In this document: piece by piece, positions 34,423-50,695 of the stretch
Position numbering within the stretch: the stretch's first letter is position 1
How the letters are laid out: every line of letters starts with the position of its first letter
Origin: Coffea arabica
Taxonomy: Eukaryota > Streptophyta > Magnoliopsida > Gentianales > Rubiaceae
Direction: 5' to 3'
NCBI RefSeq assembly: GCF_036785885.1
Contig: NC_092312.1
Span: 19,796,001 to 19,860,000 of the forward strand
Length of the DNA: 64,000 bases
Notes under the pieces: generated by a model
What the model saw: only the letters and a program-made list of their open reading frames with translations
The model's database searches: none
Told to the model about the DNA's origin: nothing
Program-made: the position numbers and the translations under genes

Positions 34423-36169
34423 TTTTTATTTGGGATAATTTCAGAAAGCTACTCTAATATTTCCAACAATTTCACAAGCCTTTTTTGAGATTTGCAAAAT
34501 TACACAAACCTCTCCTGAGGATAAGGTAAGAAAAATAGCATTAAATAAGTACTTTAAAAAGAGAGATGAAACTTTTATTTTATAAATACCCCTTATACAT
34601 GTACTTAAGCTGTATCAGTAAAACGATCAAAATAATTAAAAATTAAAAACAATTAATACACACATTTCACTATTCAAAATGTTCACATTTAATATATCAG
34701 ACAACACAAATAAACAACAAAACTACACTAACGATCACAAAATTCAGCAAAACAGATTTGTCATCTCTCTTAACTTGAGGTTTACTATGATTCTCATGAT
34801 TTTGAACAGAATTTTTTTTTTTGAATTTTACCTTTCTTTTCTCTTTTTTCTCTTTTCTTCCATGAAATTATTTTAAACTATCACACCTTTAAGAGTTTTA
34901 AAGAAAATTTCCTCATGAACAACTTTTCTTTTGCCTTGTGTTTTTTTTTCTTCTATCAAAATTCATCTTCTCACATTGTGTACAACTAATTTCTAATCAC
35001 TGTCAAGTTCTATCAATCATAGAATAGCACCATTTGGTATATCAACTGGCATTACTTTATACTAATTGTAAGTCACCGTTTATCATAAAAGAAATTTTCA
35101 ACAGTTATTTCCTTTAATCAGTTACAAATAGTTAATTAGTACTCTAATTATTCAATCATTAAATATTAATTTCTAATAAAACATAATGTCATAGAGTAGA
35201 TGAGTAATTTCTCCCCATGTGATACAAGTAATTGGGTCCACAATTCTGTCAAAGGAGGTAAGTATAATTTTATTAATGTCAAGGGAAGCCAGTGAAATTG
35301 TTAGAAATTTTAAGGGAGGCTTCTGAAATTATTCTTTTTATTTAGGAATAATTTCAAAAACTTCCCTTGAGGTTTCTAATAATTTCACTGCCCTCCCGTA
35401 AGATTTTAAAAATTTCACTTACCTCTCCTATCAATCAGTTCGGGCCTAATGCTTGCATCACTAATGGCTAAATGACTATTACCCTTATAATTTAGGATAA
35501 TTATACATATATGTGAAGGAAAAGAGTTAACATTTTGCTAAATACATTAACCATAATTTGGATTGTAAAGATTTAATTAATTTGCTGTCTAAACATAGAG
35601 CCAATATTAGGTACATCTTTTTTAATTTTTATATACTTGACAAATAAAAGAAATTAGACGTAATTAAATAGTTTACAAACTAAATTAACCATAATTTGAA
35701 ATGTAAAAAAAAAATCTAATTTAACATCTAAAAAGGGATCCAATACTAGGCATCCTTTTTCCAATTTATGCACTTGATAAATAAAAGGAACCAAATATAA
35801 AGAGATTTTAGTTGAGTTGATTTTTCTTATAATTGCGGTGATAGAAAGAATCTTAAGGTATGGAAAAAATGTTTTGTTAAATTTTGGAAGTTGTTATTTT
35901 TGTTATGGATAATAGAAAATTTTTGTATTGACCATGTATAGCAATGGCCCCATAAGTAAATTAACAAGTTAGATCAAATATCTAATATAACTAATATAAT
36001 AGTTGAGGGGCACTTTTGGCATAAACAAATCTTCTCATATCTAAAATTATTTTTTTATTGTTGCTTTTTTTGAATTGGACTAAATTGTTACAAGAAAATT
36101 GATTTCAAGGGAGGTTAGTGATATTTTTAGAACCTCAGGGGGAGGTTTCTGAGTTATCCCTTTTTATTT
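34423..36169. mobile_element. Two adjacent MULE-type MITEs sharing three 9-bp target copies
   Basis: Element 1 is 34432-35334 (GGGATAATTTCAGAAAGCT to CTTCTGAAATTATTC). Element 2 is 35344-36160 (AGGAATAATTTCAAAAACTT to GGTTTCTGAGTTATCCC). The exact 9-mer TTTTTATTT occurs before element 1 (34423-34431), between the two (35335-35343) and after element 2 (36161-36169). A 9-bp duplication is the MULE hallmark. Both are non-coding, with long inverted arms and matching inner blocks (CAATTTCACAAGCC against CAGTGAAATTG). Interiors differ, so this is not a simple recent tandem copy. Confidence 0.85.
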
Positions 36170-36730
36170 TTGTTGGATTCTACACCCATCATTAATTGAT
36201 TGAAAAATTCTAAAGATAACTCTAATATGCTATAGAATCGTAGTTATATAGAAGAAGAGGACCACCACCGTTGATCAATTTTTGTGTGAAAAATGTTCAG
36301 GACAAATTGAACTATTGGAGAGGCTCGTAAATCCAAGGGACAAGCTATTAATATCTGCTAATTCAGATAAATAAAGCTGTCCAGCATTCAATTTATTTGG
36401 CCCCGAAAAGTTCATTACTATAAAATACTCTTCTCTCTGTTCCTAGTCACGTGATGGTAGAAAAATCGTTCACCATTCATTTTCATACATTATTGTTAAA
36501 GGGGGACCATCCCACCCGAGATACAAGGATTTCCCTCTCGATCGAAAGCAATACTACCATTACGCGCACATCAACCTCTCAAGGATGCTTACTGGACTCA
36601 TTGGAAGCAGACCAGTTGATCGTCGATATGCATTGAGCATGACCATATTGGCATATTCTATTCTACTACGTGCGTCCGTTGTGATTGATATACATGCAGA
36701 GTTGATTCTCGCTCGTGGGTCTGTTCAACT
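36170..36730. other. Region downstream of the NaKR-like gene
   Basis: It probably includes the 3' untranslated region of the minus-strand NaKR-like gene. The open frame 36451-36636 has no recognisable domain. Confidence 0.45.
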
Positions 36731-38280
36731 TCAACAAGGAGCCGATGGCCATAACTCTGCTCTTTTCACCTTTGATATGCTCTCAACCACTCCCGTTGGT
36801 GAGACATGTCCCATCACAGTCACCCTCTTGCTCTCCAGATCAATGCTGAACGATGTTACCCCTAAAAATCCATCAAGATATAAGTATATATTAAACCTCA
36901 AAAAAAAAAAAAAAAAAACCCCCCACAAAGTGTAGAGGAAAGAAGACATCAATTTTCTTGGAAAAATGGTGACCGAGATACAAGCATGCAGGATCTTTTG
37001 TTTTCTTGCGGTCCAACATCTGACTTCATAAAGCAAAACACCGCTTTAGTATGTATGTAACAAGTGACCAAGACCAAGACCATGCATGTATAAATGAACA
37101 AATAGATGCTCAACCAGTCTCCTTCAGCAAACGTTTGGAAATGGAAGTATACTACGAAATGTGCACCAATGAAGAGTATAATTGATATGACATGCTCAAT
37201 AAAAAAATAAAAAAGACATGACATACTTAATTTTATGTGCATGGTGTGCTATATCTGTGGTAGTTAATTAGCTTTCCCCTCACCCACACCGCCCGCCTAC
37301 GTGCGGAACTAAATATGCATTTGAAAGCCTGGTTGATAAACAGTCTTATCTCACGATTAGGCAATAATTGCATGTCTTAGCTAAATCCATCCGGCCTGCT
37401 TGGTCCTGCAAGTTTGATCTATACCTTGTCTTTTGGGTGAGAAAAAGAATATGATTCAACACTTCAAGTTCGAGAAGGATTATAAGCCATATCATCTTTA
37501 GTCAAGCAAAATAATCTTGGATCGATTCAGAAAAGTCTTTAGTCAAGCAAAATAAATTTGCTTCTTATGTATAATATCTATCAAGGATTTTCTTTCTTTC
37601 TCTTCGTTTAGAGATATATGACAAAACTCCAGTAAGGAAACAAATGTCGCAATCTGGAAGTTCTAGTCGTTTAAAAAAAAAAAAAAAAAAAAAAGAGTAG
37701 GTACCTTCCATTTTAGATAAATGTTTCTTCACTTTACCAGCGCAGCCTTGGCAATGCAGGGAGACTCTCATGACAACCACCTGCCACGGCAGAATTAAGA
37801 AGCAAGAAATACACGTGTTTATAACTCAGTGTTCTTCTTTCTGTTGTAATCTAAGAATTAAGTACTGCAAGGTCTTTTAAATTACGATGCATGCCCATTT
37901 AGAAGAGCAAGTAGACGGTTAAAAGCACTAATCATCATAGCGTCTCCCGTCAACTTAACCTGGAAAACCTGATCCCGTTCTGCTAATGAAGAGACAACTT
38001 GGGATCGGGATGCCTTATCTGGTTGATTCTCGACTCCGAAAGATGGAACAATAGCTGATCTGAGAGTAGCTGAAGCCAATCCACGGCTACGAGCACGAGG
38101 CTCCACCATGCGACTGTGCTTTGTGCTATCGATCAGCCTTGCATGTTCAGCCAAGGTTCGATCGGATTCAGGCCCCCTTCGCACTATCACAGACAAGGGT
38201 TCGCTTGCCATGCACACTGCTGTAGCAGCTGGAGATTGGCACATGAAACCCCTCATATTCTTCGCTGCCTTCATGCTCAT
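36731..38280 (-). CDS. NaKR-like heavy-metal-associated (HMA) domain protein
   Basis: Three coding exons from the start: 37960-38280, 37705-37780 and 36731-36861, totalling 528 nt for 175 residues. Residues 1-107 are a basic, Ser/Ala-rich region starting MSMKAAKNMRGFMCQSPAAT, a block seen in SODIUM POTASSIUM ROOT DEFECTIVE relatives. The HMA domain spans about 108-172: VVMRVSLHCQGCAGKVKKHL with metal-binding Cys117 and Cys120, then GVTSFSIDLESKRVTVMG and a C-terminal VSKVKRAELWPS-like end (here ISKVKRAELWPS). The final residues are APC. NaKR1 acts in phloem companion cells in ion transport and flowering; the role of this short member is not established. It is roughly half the length of NaKR1. 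It could also be annotated as a copper-chaperone-like protein. Confidence 0.88.
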
Positions 38281-40952
38281 TTTATGCAGATTTTTGAAGC
38301 CGTTCTGAAGGATATATAATAGGCCAAACCAAGAGAATGAAGGCTGAGAGGATTAATTGGCGAAGGTAATGCAAGTACGTATAGGGAGAACTGCTCACTT
38401 TATGACAAAGTTAATTCTAGCAGGAGTTGGATGACGGTGCTCAATTCTCCGTGCAGTATACCCATGTTTCGGATGTAGCCAATACATAACTTGTCATCCT
38501 CTGTAATGTAATGGATGCCCTGCCCAACTGGTTGTTGTAGACAACGAACAATTTGTTCCAAGTTATTACGTTGAAAACGACTCGTTCGGGATAGGTCACC
38601 ATGTCGAGACCCAAGGGTTACTGAACATTAAATGGGGTAAATTATATACAGTCCCCGTAAGGTTTTACATATGTCGGATCACTCTTCTAATGTTTCAAAA
38701 TAGCTATATATATCCCTTGTGATTTTATGTTAAATAAAAAATAGACGGAATGCATAATCAGTTCCAGCAATTACAGCACATGCGCTCCAAAATGTAATGA
38801 AATCATAATATCCACTTAACTCCTTATGATTTGCATATATTTCCAATTTACTCCTTAAGATTTTTGCATTTATCCACATGATACTCCTATAATTTCGCAC
38901 AAGGTAGTTAAGCAAAGGCACGACTAGTATTTCAATTAATGATGTTATGTAAACTATTTTTGTTAAATATCCAATTGACAACTTTACATGAAACCACTGA
39001 GAGATGAAATGAATATTTTGAAACGTTAAAAAAATTATATGACAATAGATAGAACCACGGACAGAAGGTCACTAGTAATTTATCCTATTAGATGCGGTGA
39101 GCAGAGCTCTTCCCATGAACTCACGCTTCATCACGACTTGAATGCAAAACGCCGCTGATGGTGAACTCACACGAATTATTTAAATTTACTTGCCACTAGG
39201 AAGCAATTTTTCCCCCGTTTGGGTAAACCACGCGTTCACTTGAGACATGATCGTCTCCAATAATTAGAACCTTTTTTTTTTGGAGCAAACATTGACTTTT
39301 CAAGGGACAAGAAAAATCAGCTTATACGAATGCAGCAAACTAATTTCTTGCAAACAAAATTCAGCTAAGACACTGATGTGGTAAGAACTTTTCTTTTTTG
39401 GATCTTCAATCATGAAAAGTTAGACCATGAGATGCATGTACTTCCAAAAATACTTTTTATCTCAAGCAGCATTTGGTTGGGCACGCTCTCGGACGGACAA
39501 GGGCCACCGTCCTTGCTGCATGCACTGCTTGCTCGTTAACCGCAAAAGAGATAAAGGTTCTAAAGATTTTCAGGTATCTTGAACTAGCATCAAACACGTA
39601 TCAGAAGGACTAGCACACTTGCAGATAATGGAAAATTACACGTACAAAATGTACAAAGGTGGGCCAATTCTTCAAGGACAGACTATGACGGTCAAAAAGA
39701 ATGAAATGTACAACAAAGTTCTCAGTTGAGCTGCAACTCCAATAAATAAGTTTAACAAGTTAAGGAAGAGATTCCTCTCAAGTCTCAACTGCCTTCAGAG
39801 CTGATCAATTGGTGTATCAGACCATCTCCTTTCAACAGAACCCAAGTATTCTACCAAGTCAGTTGTTGTCAGTCAGTCTTGAACCAATTCCGGAGCAGTA
39901 CGACTAAATGCATACTTTACATGCAGCACCTGCATTACACAAAGAGACTTTATAAAAATAAAATAAAGAAAAATGAATATCAAGACTTGTGGGTCCGGGC
40001 ATCAAAATAAGTATCAATATAAAGTATAAAACAGTCCGTAATTAGTTCTTTGATGTGAGGGATACAATCACCTTAAATGCACTAATAAAAGGAACTTTGG
40101 TGGCAGTGATTATGAAGTAATGGCCAAAGAAGGGGGTCGATGAAGGTAATTAACTCCACAGTTTCATCTAGTAGATCTACATTTAAGTTCATAAACAAGA
40201 AATTAGTAGCAGTGGTAATTTTTGCTGTCAACCACTTGCTTTGTCTCAGTGTTGCCTAGGACCACCATATAAAGCGGTGAGACTCCAGGTCGTCATCAAG
40301 ACTTGGTCCAGGACATTAAGTTTTGCCCTTGACAAGAAGACAAATGGGTAGATGAGAGATCAGTTCTACAGCTAGCTAATGATAAGTCCATGAGTACTGC
40401 TTCACAACTCCGTGGAATTGCACTGCCATGTGAAGCTCTGACCACCTAGCTGTTAAGTTCCTTCCCTTGTCTTCCCATGCTTGCAATTCCTAGGGACCAT
40501 AGGAAGTGGTATAAATTTCGTTTGCTCTTTACTGCACAAGTTGGTCCACTGCTGTGGTTAGCTACCATATTATTGTGGAACAAGGACTTGGAGGGTAATG
40601 CCCTTGTCCTAACTAGTCCTACAGCTCAGTGGGCTTACCGCAAGTTCAGTAATAAATCTACCACTAAAAAGTGAATAGGAAGCACTGCTAATGTGAATAC
40701 TCTATTATTGATCTCATTGCCTTTCCAGAAATTTATCAGTAGGTGAAACTTAATTCTGTAGGAAGGCAACTTGTGAGTTTGAGGATTTAGTAAGAATTTT
40801 AAAGAGATTCAGTGAAATTGTCCTTTTTTTGGTTTAAATTCAAATAAAGAGTTTTAAGTAAGCTTACACCAAAATTTCAGAAAAATCCAGCCTAATTTAC
40901 CTTGTACATTTTCAGTGGATACCGTCAACCATAATGAACAAATGGTGCAACT
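38281..40952. other. Intergenic region between NaKR-like and TGS1
   Basis: About 2.7 kb. A decayed inverted-repeat element may lie at 38634-39085 (GGGTAAATTATATACAGTCC against AGTAATTTATCCTA). The open frame 40477-40674 has no recognisable domain. I see no gene; a non-coding transcript cannot be excluded. Confidence 0.45.
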
Positions 40953-44627
<3,675 letters not shown>

Positions 44628-46675
44628 TACAATTCCAGAATCCAACTACAGTAGAACAGAACCGGCAACAATTCTTGATTTGATTTTTCTCAGGGGCAGA
44701 GGGTAAAGTTCTTGGTCGAGACGGACAAAATATGAAATTGACTCAAGTTCAAAACTTAGAGGACTAACAGTGCAAATCTCCCTTGAGTAACAGGAAGAGC
44801 CGGGGTTTTGGCTTTCAGGATAACTCTTCAAAACAGGTATCAGAAACCTCCCTTGAGGTTTCTCTTAATATTACTTGACACCCGTCAGATTTTAAAAGTA
44901 TCACTTACCTCCCTTAGCAATTATAATAAAAAGACTACGTGATTATAATATCAATTACCTTCCTAAGCACCAACTATGGTTATATATAATATCTTGATTT
45001 CAAGATGTACACGTTTTTCAAAAAAATTAAAAACTTTGGTGGCTAATATTTACAAAATTTCCTCAAAATGGTACCGTTTCTTGTTCAAAATCAATGGAAA
45101 TCGACTTGTTTCGCAGGTGCAACACATTAATATCCACACATAGAAGTTGGGTGTGAGTTTGCAGAAGTAACTTTTGGTCTGGCTTTATCATATGCCAGAT
45201 TAATTGGATACTCCTGGGGATGATAGACTCGAACTTTGCTTGCTTCCTTTATTCACAAAAAAGAAAAGAGCCTCTCTCTCTCTCTCTCTTTTTGTTTAAC
45301 TACTAAAGTGATGCTGCTCAACCATTTGGCAAGTCTCGTTAACTAATTATAAAAGTCAAGATGAGAACCGCAATGGACATCAGAGTCCTCCAAATGAAAA
45401 TTTTGATGAAGAAAAGTTTGAAGACAACAATAATATTATTAATAGCTCCATTCATTAAAGAAAAGATTAATCAAAATTAAAGACAGTCTGATCTTTTGAA
45501 CCCAGTCAGGCCATCTTTTCAATCTATTTTCCTGTTTTATTTATTTATTTTTGATGTGTTTGTGGTCGCGCGTTGAACTTGATTTTGAGCTGTCGACCTC
45601 TTTGGCACGCCCTCTCACCCAATCTAGACGAGCAAGTTGGCGGGTGGACAACGAAATTGACGTCCAACCATTGACTACTAGTCATTTAAGCGAAATTTAA
45701 CATCAATCACCGTAGTAATTGTAGCATTGTAAAACCACTGCTCGCTTCTCAAATCTTCATCTAATGCAAAAGAAGGGAAGGAGTGCTTAGGTTTTTTTTT
45801 TATTTTTATTTTTAATGTGATGTCTGCAAGATATAAAAGTACCAAAGAAGCAGCGTGGGTACTGTTTCAATTGCAATTGATTGTGGACCGATTATTAGTG
45901 TTATATTGGCCAATTTAAGGGGCAATTTGTTAGATTAATGGCTGTTGAGTTGTCCATTTGTTGGAGATTGCATGGTGCCTAATTGAGTTGTCCGGTTATT
46001 GGTGTAATGTTGGCCCATCTAAGCAACTAACTAATCATTCCTAATTAGAATCAGAAATATATGATATAAAATCAAATAATATAAATATATATATATATAT
46101 ACATAGAAGTATATAAAAAAAAAGAATTCCAAAATGTCATTTGAATTTAAAAATGAAAAATTTAACTATACTAAAACTATTTCATATCTAATAGTAGATG
46201 ACAATTAGAAATTAATTGAGTGATAAAAAAATTAAAATTCTATATCGCTACATTGATCGTTGTGCTCTATAGTATTCAATAATTTATTTGAAATTTTATT
46301 TTATTTTTTTTCTAGATCCATATCGATTATGAATAGTTAAGAAGTAATAGTTCCTAATTATGGATATTATATGGATATCATATGGACATTATGATTCTAA
46401 TAGTTTATAGAATTTCTATCCATATAAAATGGATATTATATGAGCCCAGACAAATAGGATAACTCATAAAAGAAATTATAACATATCAAAGGAGCAATAA
46501 AAAAATAAAAGCAAAATAATCCTTACCAAATTATCAGCAAAGACACATCGCTGATAATATCAGTCCATATTGATGTCATGGTGAACAAGACTCTTCTTAA
46601 CAAGAACAACCCAACAACAAAACTCGTAATTCAACTGATTGATAAAATATTAAATTCTATTCCATAACAAAAAAC
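44628..46675. other. Intergenic region upstream of TGS1
   Basis: It includes the TGS1 promoter. One arm of a MULE-type MITE is visible at about 44830-44930 (AGAAACCTCCCTTGAGGTTT, then CACTTACCTCCCTTAGCAA) with no opposite arm, so it is a fragment. A (CT)n run lies at 45272-45289 and a short (AT)n run at about 46085-46101. No gene is seen. Confidence 0.5.
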
Positions 46676-46680
46676 CACAA

Positions 46681-47681
46681 TGTTGACCTTGGTCGATCAT
46701 TCCTTGGTTTTGATGATTAACAAACCAAAATGTAGATTTGGTCTAATGTTTTTATGTGAGAAATTTGTTAGAATCAGGTTCAATGGTGTCAAGGAAAGAA
46801 AACCAACCAAATGAAGAAGCAAAATCAGGTCACTCATGTCGGACGGCCAAAAGGAAACTATCGGACGTCCGAAAGGATGAAGAACATCAAGAAGGAAACT
46901 CTGTCGGACGCTCGTGAGAAAGCATCGGACGTCCGGAAGGATCGGACGCACATCGATCGCATCGAACGTCCGAGAAATTTCGCAAAGATTTGATGACTCT
47001 CTGCCTACGTTCGGACGCAGGGTTCGGACGTCCGACAGGTGGTTCGGACGTCTGACAGGCATCTGTCGGACATCCGACAGGCCAACGGCTAGTTTTGACA
47101 GCATTTAATATTTGACCGTTGGAGAGCCTTTTGAAGCCATTTCTCACCTTCTATAAACACCCCAAAGCACAAGAAGACAAGGGACTTTTGCCAACACAAA
47201 ATACAAGCTTATAAGTGAGATTTTTGAGTAGAAAGATTCTTTGTTGGTTGTATAAGGAGTTGGGAAGTTGGGTTGTGAGGTTGCTCAAGTGAAGGTTACT
47301 CTCTTGGAGTAGTAAAACCTTGGTGAAGGTGAACCAATCACTTGGAGTGGTAAAACCTTGGTGAAGGTTGCCTCATTTGTATAAAATAGTTCTTAATTGG
47401 GTGAGTGATCTTTCAAGTGTAGGTTGTTGAGGGTTAACTAGAATAGTTGTAAAACTCCTTGGCTCAACCAAAGAGTATTTGGGGTGAGGAAGGAGTGAGC
47501 CTTCACTTGTACATCTTGGTTAGCATCGCCATCAATTGAAGAGACTATTGGTTTGATATTTGGTTTGCATTTCTTATCTTTTCTCTTTAATTAAGTTTTC
47601 TTTATTGTGCTTAAATTTGATATATCTTTGTGCATCATTGTGAATTTGTTTGTACTCATTGGGTTGCACCGGGCTCTTACA
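46681..47681 (+). mobile_element. Solo LTR of an LTR retrotransposon, 1001 bp
   Basis: It starts TGTTGACCTTGGTCG and ends GGGCTCTTACA, the canonical TG...CA. It is flanked by perfect 5-bp repeats CACAA at 46676-46680 and 47682-47686. No internal retrotransposon sequence follows, so it is a solo LTR left by recombination. A TATA-like CTATAAACACC lies at about 47151. The first half carries a cluster of TCGGACGTCCGA-like palindromes. The plus orientation is set by the TATA box and the TG start. I cannot name the family. Confidence 0.85.
46829..47080 (+). repeat. Cluster of degenerate TCGGACGTCCGA palindromes in the solo LTR
   Basis: Exact 12-bp palindromes occur at 46861-46872 and 47024-47035. 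One- to two-base variants occur at 46925-46936, 47044-47055 and 47066-47077. Half-sites (TCGGACG) occur near 46833, 46903, 46940 and 47010. Several copies are followed by GACAGG or GAAAGG. Each full site has an ACGT core. Confidence 0.85.
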
Positions 47682-47686
47682 CACAA

Positions 47687-49570
47687 AGCAAAAAAAAAAC
47701 TAAAACTAACTTCTCCAAACTAAATAACCCACGCTTTTATAGCAGCAAAAACAAAACAAAAATTAATTAATATCTATTTAGGTATAACAAACATAATACA
47801 TGTAGTTAATTATCTCTCCTGTTAGTATACCTACTCTAGGTTCAATCTTCAATGGCAGATATATCATTATTATAGAGAAATATTCGCAGCACATGCACAT
47901 GAATTCCCATTTGAAAATCATTACATGCATTGTTGCATTACAAATAGAACCCTAAAATTATAGTAATTGCTAAGCTTAAATCTGGGAATTAGCGTGGCAC
48001 CGAAACCGAAGTATTGTTAAAAAGTCGCGTATCACAACGTGGATCATTTTCTTTTCGAAAGGCCAGTTGCAAGGTAACACGACACTTCTCTTCTTATTTA
48101 TTAAGAATTAAAAAATGCCGTCTTCTCGAAGTTATCCCAATCTTCTCTACGAAGGTTCCCAAGTCCATTTCTTTTTTCCAACAAACGACCAAAGTCCTTT
48201 TCTGTTAGCATTAGTATTATTTTGCTGACTCCTGGCAGCTGTGCATTCTAGAAACACACCGCTGCTATTATTATATAAACTAATAATCATTCCCTGAAAA
48301 TAAGTAGTAGGTGTCGTAAGATCTTTTCTAGAAGCTATAGATCCTTCTCATGCCAAGGAAAGGTCAAGTCAACTTGGGGCCAAACTTATCGCCAGTACAA
48401 ATAATTCCAAGAGCAGGGAAGGAACTCCTGCGTTTCCCGATTTGAGCCAAACTAGTCAGATGGAGTATTTGAATTGGATTCCAATCAATTCAATCAGGAG
48501 GACTCGTTCGAGTTTGATTTGCTTGCTGAATAAATTACACATAAATAATGCATGCTACTACTTTTGGATTCAGGAGAATTTTAAATTTGATTCCACAAAA
48601 CTTTGCTTAAATTCAATTCAATGCGCTAATAATCCAAATTTTCACTGACATTCAAATTTGTTAAAATAAATAAACTCTAACAATAATGAAGTGCTAAAGT
48701 TGAAATAAAATCGTTTACACTACTACTAATGTGAAGACCCTATTGTATGTATTAAGAATTCATTACGAAATCCAACTCACTGAAAGAGGAAGTTTGGGTC
48801 TCGAATGGCCTCAAAATCCTTGCGCCAAACAAGGTAGTACGCATTTGGATTGTAATTTTTAGCAGAAAAATTTCAGATAGAGGTTTATTTGGATGATTTA
48901 TTTAAGATAATTACTGTAATACTTTTTGTGATGTGATGTGAGATAAAAAGGTGATTAGGAAGATAAAAAGATAATTGTGATGTTTTTTTTTTTGTAAATA
49001 TTTTTTAATTATTATTTTACTCTATATGCATCAAATTATCATAATAAATTTTTTTATGAAGGAAAAACTTAAAAAATTAGTAGTGGTTTCAAACGAGCGA
49101 AGTAATTGCTTTAGTAGTTTACTATGGAGTGCTGAAAGACAAGCGTTAGAAAAGCAGAGTTGCGTTCTAGGTACGTACTACGTAGTAAGTAGTAGACCTT
49201 CAGTGTCAATCAAAAAAATAAGTAGACCTTCTTGTCAATTGTCTTAAATTTTCTGAAATTTAAATTATAGAAATGGATTATTGTAGAGAATAATTAATAC
49301 AAGTATCAGAATCGGTAGTTAAAATTTATAATCAATAAAATACAAAAATAAAACACTACTATATAAAAACTAATTATTTAAAATTAGAATCTAGAATCAA
49401 TTGATCATTAGAATCTATAATTGATTAAAATAATCAACAGACAATAATCGTGTAGTAGTACTGCAACGAGTTACGAGTCTGTAATGGTAGTACAGCAAGT
49501 CACGAAAAAACATTGAAAAGTCGCCAGAAGACGCAGTGCAACGTTTAATACCCCCCAAAAAAAAGGAAAA
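47687..49570. other. Intergenic, no gene seen
   Basis: AT-rich DNA. A remnant of the TGTTTGGATTGC MITE family lies at about 48845-49070 (ATTTGGATTGTAATTTTTAGC, GATAAAAAGGTGATTAGGAAG). Short open frames show no family resemblance. Confidence 0.5.
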
Positions 49571-49574
49571 GAAA

Positions 49575-50695
49575 ATCATTGCCCAAACCAAACGGGTCCC
49601 CATCTCCAATCTCTCTCTCCGCTCCATCTTCTCCATTTCTCTTCTTATTTGTTCTTCACACTGCTACCCTCATATTCCATTTCATCATCACTTTGAAGCA
49701 GGTACAATTGGTCTTTTGTCTTTTTTTTTCTTATGAATAATAAATTTTGGTTGGTTACAATTATTGTTCATGTCCGGTATGTTGAGTTTAGGGCCTTTTT
49801 TTTTTTTTGTATTTTGTTGGAATTTATAGGGTTTTAACTTGATTGGGTATGTGTGAAATACTTGAATTTTCTGATTTACTGTCTGGGGTTTTATTTGTTT
49901 CCTCGAAGAGAGAAATAATTTTTGCTCAAGGGGGAAAATTCACCTAAGAAAATGCCATCAGGATGAGCTTCGTGTAATTCACTTGGTCTATTAGCAAAGA
50001 ACTGATCTATTTCTCTGGTTCGTCATGACTTTTGATTTGTGGGTTTCCATCTTTCAGCTGAATTTGCTTTGGTCCGATTGATTAGAATTTGAATTACTGT
50101 TCAATCCGCTCTTTTTTGACCGTCATCTTCTTTCTTTCTGAATTAGGAGAAATATTTCCTTTGTGTTCTGATCGGTCGACCTTTCCCTCCCCGTATTTCT
50201 TCCTTATGTCACGACTGGAGATTTGCCTGTAAATTAAAGAACGAATTCTTGTCTAAATTGAACCTTAAAGCGTTTGATCCTTTTTCTGGGGTAAGTTACG
50301 TGGGAAACATAAACGATAGACAGGTTTTGATGATAGGTTTCTTGTTGATTTTCTTCCGGAATTTGTACTTAATGATTCCACGGTAACAAGATACCTTTCT
50401 TGTATTCTATGTTTCTTGTTGTTTTTATCAATTATTTGACAAATTGATAGGTTTTTTATCACTCTCTGCTTCTATATGACGTGTCTAGACCCTTGAATTA
50501 ATCTCTCATAGTGTGTCCAGCAATGTGGAATTGGGTGGATTTGTGGTAAAAATTGCCTGTTTTTATTCCGGTCTGACGGTGGTGTATTGACTTTCAATTG
50601 TAGTGGAGCAGCTGCTTGTTTGGAACACTTGAATTAGAGGTTGATTACAAGATTGGATGCAGTTTAGTTAGACAGCTTATAGGAAACGTTTCTTG
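49575..50695 (+). promoter_or_regulatory. Probable 5' leader of the F-box/kelch gene, with leader intron
   Basis: A pyrimidine-rich stretch (about 49590-49699; CTCTCTCTCC, CCATCTTCTCC) ends in GAAGCAG followed by GTACAATTGG, a plausible leader exon and donor. Candidate acceptors occur at GTGTCCAG (about 50520) and CAATTGTAG (about 50602). T-rich DNA lies between. The exact structure is inferred. Confidence 0.35.

Noticed and set aside
46829-47080. A CRISPR-like array, because of regularly recurring CGGACGTCCG
   Set aside because: The spacing is irregular, the units are short and degenerate, and the region lies inside a plant LTR with its own target duplication.
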